A stretch of DNA of 64,000 nucleotides, taken from NCBI GenBank assembly GCA_031732875.1, contig JAVMKL010000284.1:6125-70124 (forward strand). Reading direction: 5' to 3'. Below the pieces are notes generated by a model that was not told the origin of the DNA, searched no databases, and was given only the letters and a program-made list of their open reading frames with translations. This document shows positions 63,523 through 64,000 of the stretch, piece by piece. The DNA comes from JAVMKJ01 sp031732875 (GTDB lineage Bacteria > Pseudomonadota > Gammaproteobacteria > Competibacterales > Competibacteraceae). Made by a program: the position numbers and the translations under genes. Within the stretch, counting starts at the first letter, position 1; every line of letters starts with the position of its first letter.

Positions 63523-64000
63523 TAAGAAAGTGATTCCAGTTGCCATGTTCGGTATTCCCGAACATGAGCGGAACGTATTGAAAAACATCTTTAAGCTTTC
63601 TCTATACCGAATTCACACCTACACTCTGGCTTCAGCCCAGGAAGCCAGTCAAATCTTGATGGTGGACATGGATGATCCCACCGCCATGGCGGACTGGAAA
63701 GCCTTTCGCGGTGATGGCGTCACGAGCGCGTCATCGGCATCCGGCCAAGGCAGGGCACATCCCCTAATTCCGACCGTGCTGGTCACGAAAGAACAGCCTC
63801 CGGATAGAGTAGCGTATTGCATTCGCCGACCTTTTGTCGCCACCCGCCTACTCAGCATACTCGATCAAATCGCCACTCAATTACCCACGAGACCCACTGA
63901 AGAACGCGTCATCGGCGCGGAACAGCCAAAGGTCGCCGAGGTCGTGGAACCCTCCGTTCCCACGGCGCTGGTGGTGGACGATAGCAGCACGGTCAGAAAG
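63515..64000 (+). CDS. Response regulator, cut by window end
   Basis: 162 codons are visible from the ATG at 63515 (GGAGG 6 nt upstream) to the window edge. Residues 1-120 look like a degenerate receiver-type domain without clear acidic site (VIPVAMFGIPEHERNVLKNI, then LIPTVLVTKEQ, IRRPFVATRLLSIL, as beta4/beta5 of a receiver). A linker follows, then PTALVVDDSSTVRK begins a true receiver with its Asp pair at about 155-156. A two-receiver regulator for twitching or second-messenger signalling is possible. Confidence 0.75.
   Translation, partial: MSDKKVIPVAMFGIPEHERNVLKNIFKLSLYRIHTYTLASAQEASQILMVDMDDPTAMADWKAFRGDGVTSASSASGQGRAHPLIPTVLVTKEQPPDRVAYCIRRPFVATRLLSILDQIATQLPTRPTEERVIGAEQPKVAEVVEPSVPTALVVDDSSTVRK

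Noticed and set aside
1..64000. tRNA, rRNA, 6S, RNase P, SRP and tmRNA genes
   Set aside because: Intergenic gaps were read for their conserved cores and none was recognised; a covariance-model search could still find one.

Overview
The window comes from a high-GC gammaproteobacterium. The signs are pilMNOPQ, the yibN-grxC-secB-gpsA run, hslVU next to ubiE-ubiJ-ubiB, sthA beside pilU, msbA/hldE lipopolysaccharide genes and a PEP-CTERM (exosortase-sorted) protein. The set would fit Competibacteraceae or the purple-sulfur-bacteria side of the class, but the lineage cannot be fixed from the sequence alone. No rRNA, tRNA, prophage or complete insertion sequence was seen.

Layout. 1-7098: an Ig-like lipoprotein cut by the window edge, then the type IV pilus assembly operon pilM-N-O-P-Q (minus strand). 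7339-9874: small conserved genes around a 700-bp gap that holds a structured inverted-repeat element. 9922-12909: gpsA, secB, grxC, rhodanese, a DUF2892 membrane protein and an ArsR repressor with the two cysteines of the persulfide-sensing BigR/YgaV type. 13149-16035: gpmA, the carboxyl-terminal protease ctp and a DJ-1 protein. 16101-21568: ubiB-ubiJ-ubiE, DUF971, hslU-hslV. 21816-25691: a PEBP protein, rimO, zinc-independent L31 (rpmE2) and gltA. 25780-30746: a D,D-carboxypeptidase, DUF2970, a lysozyme-family protein, a MITE-like element, a sulfurtransferase and rlmJ. 30790-33512: the three AmmeMemoRadiSam genes. 33523-37957: a 5'-nucleotidase-family lipoprotein, fdxA, a CnoX-like thioredoxin/TPR protein and a TPR-like protein.

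37966-46156 is an accessory, defence-like block on the minus strand: a PLD-SNF2 helicase, an Eco57I-type methylase with an AT-rich specificity region, a vapBC toxin-antitoxin pair and the C-terminal stump of an ATPase. It resembles the helicase-methylase-ATPase (Hma) arrangement with the ATPase broken. 46187-54336 returns to housekeeping: tcdA (carrying an in-frame palindromic repeat), tatD, an AraC regulator divergent from a GMC oxidoreductase, sthA, pilU and an aminotransferase. 54337-55590 is a PEP-CTERM protein gene with a sigma-54 promoter and repeated upstream motifs. 55682-60992: hldE co-transcribed with a FAD oxidoreductase and an aldo/keto reductase, divergent from msbA. 61074-64000: an RMF-like small protein, a Sel1 protein, a PstS-like protein of lower GC and the start of a response regulator.

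The loci most worth a second look are the eroded Hma-like block, the PEP-CTERM promoter architecture, the AmmeMemoRadiSam cluster, two non-coding elements (8662-8812 and 28760-28999), and the repeat inserted inside tcdA. Start codons were re-chosen where ribosome-binding sites or family N-termini argued against the longest frame. All family assignments are by recognition of motifs and are not backed by a search.
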